A stretch of 64,000 nt of DNA from contig CALKLO010000011.1 in the NCBI GenBank assembly GCA_937991945.1, forward strand, positions 1 to 64,000. Reading direction: 5' to 3'. Positions 63,507 through 64,000 of the stretch are shown in pieces (position 1 is the stretch's first letter; each line of letters opens with the position of its first letter). This DNA is from an uncultured Granulosicoccus sp. Its GTDB lineage: Bacteria > Pseudomonadota > Gammaproteobacteria > Granulosicoccales > Granulosicoccaceae. The position numbers were made by a program, and so were the translations under genes. The notes under the pieces were generated by a model. That model made no database searches. It was given only the letters and a program-made list of their open reading frames with translations, and had not been told where the DNA came from.

Positions 63507-64000
63507 ATGATTTCTTTTCAACTGCAAGGTAAGCGAGCACTGGTCACAGGTGCGGCATCTGGAATTGGCTTAGCAACAGCTGAGCTACTAGCAAGAAGCG
63601 GCGCCACAGTTGCATTAAATGATTTGCCAAACAACCCACTATTAGACGAGCACGTTAACCGTCTGAAGAACCAAGGGTTTAACGTTTTTGCAGCGCCAGG
63701 AAATGTTGCTGACCCTGCAAGCGTAAACACACTATTTGAGAGCGCAATTACAACGTTAGGTGGTCTCGATTATTTAGTCAATAATGCAGGGACACCCGGA
63801 ACCCGCGAACCCGTAGCGCCTGACAACTTCGGAATACAAGACGAAGCCTTCTGGCAAAAGCTTCTCAATATTAATCTACAGGGTCCGGCTCGATGCACAG
63901 CTGCAGCGGTTAATGCACTACGCCAAAGTGGTGGAGCTATTGTTAATACAGCATCCACAGCTGGCCTCATAGGCAACGGCTCAAGTGCTGTCTATGCAGC
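63507..64000 (+). CDS. Short-chain dehydrogenase/reductase (3' end outside window)
   Basis: The first ~164 codons of a classical SDR. The open frame runs from the ATG at 63507 to the window edge. The cofactor loop is VTGAASGIGLATAELLARSG, then LNDLP (an Asp two residues after the second strand favours NAD(H)). LVNNAGTPG follows, and IVNTASTAGL carries the catalytic Ser. The Tyr-x3-Lys lies just past the edge; the last visible residues are AVYA, where Y is probably that Tyr. It begins 7 nt after the terminator's T run. The substrate is unknown; a role with the peptide importer cannot be judged. Confidence 0.88.
   Translation, partial: MISFQLQGKRALVTGAASGIGLATAELLARSGATVALNDLPNNPLLDEHVNRLKNQGFNVFAAPGNVADPASVNTLFESAITTLGGLDYLVNNAGTPGTREPVAPDNFGIQDEAFWQKLLNINLQGPARCTAAAVNALRQSGGAIVNTASTAGLIGNGSSAVYA

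Noticed and set aside
1..64000. CRISPR arrays, transposases, integrases, phage or defence genes
   Set aside because: I looked for direct-repeat arrays, terminal inverted repeats with transposase motifs and typical defence domains, and saw none.

Overview
The window looks like a stretch of chromosome from a free-living, probably marine, Gammaproteobacterium. Supporting signs are a two-subunit PntAB transhydrogenase, a long multidomain PutA, an E. coli-type PyrC, an MntR close to the enterobacterial one, a twin-arginine peptide-binding protein, and the DgcN-DgcA D-glutamate pair known from marine Proteobacteria. Base composition is near 50% G+C by eye and even throughout. I see no insertion sequence, phage gene, CRISPR array, rRNA or tRNA. 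The genus cannot be fixed from the sequence alone. Both ends cut genes: putA on the left and an SDR oxidoreductase on the right.

Layout. 1-8.9 kb is redox and housekeeping: the end of putA, pntAB, hemC without hemD, a one-helix Ala/Lys-rich protein, and dgcN-dgcA. 9.2-13.4 kb is an unusual three-gene envelope operon on the minus strand: a phospholipase-D-like protein, a CrtC/AttH-like lipoprotein and a RoxA-related di-heme cytochrome c lipoprotein. 13.6-24.7 kb is a Wzx/Wzy exopolysaccharide cluster: BY-kinase/co-polymerase, ExoY-type initiating transferase, WecG/TagA transferase, flippase, two GT2 enzymes, polymerase, GalE and a secreted GH16 hydrolase. 24.8-35.6 kb is a complete glycogen locus with degradation (glgP, glgX) diverging from synthesis (glgC, glgA, glgB); an orphan LTA-synthase-like membrane domain follows glgX.

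35.7-46.1 kb holds an OmpA-like coiled-coil protein, nicotinamidase, a sugar kinase, a cyclase-FHA signalling protein, a 2OG-Fe oxygenase, an SDR, and a pyrC-pyrE-M20 peptidase-CPA2 antiporter run. 46.2-53.5 kb is a metal block: mntR diverging from a Mn/Zn/Fe ABC operon (binding protein, ATPase, two permeases), then a Fur-box-preceded ferric-binding protein and its fused permease. 53.5-55.9 kb is a DoxX-type membrane domain fused to an NDH-2-like flavoprotein domain. 56.1-63.4 kb is a peptide ABC importer with a CocE/NonD hydrolase beside it.

The most noteworthy points are the PLD/AttH/RoxA operon, the DoxX-NDH2 fusion with altered nucleotide-binding loops, a terminator-like hairpin inside the N-terminal extension of the iron permease, a 24-bp palindrome across the apparent start of the Mn-binding protein gene, and the truncated LTA-synthase-like gene. 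None of these is proof of a new system. All calls rest on reading motifs by eye, without database searches.
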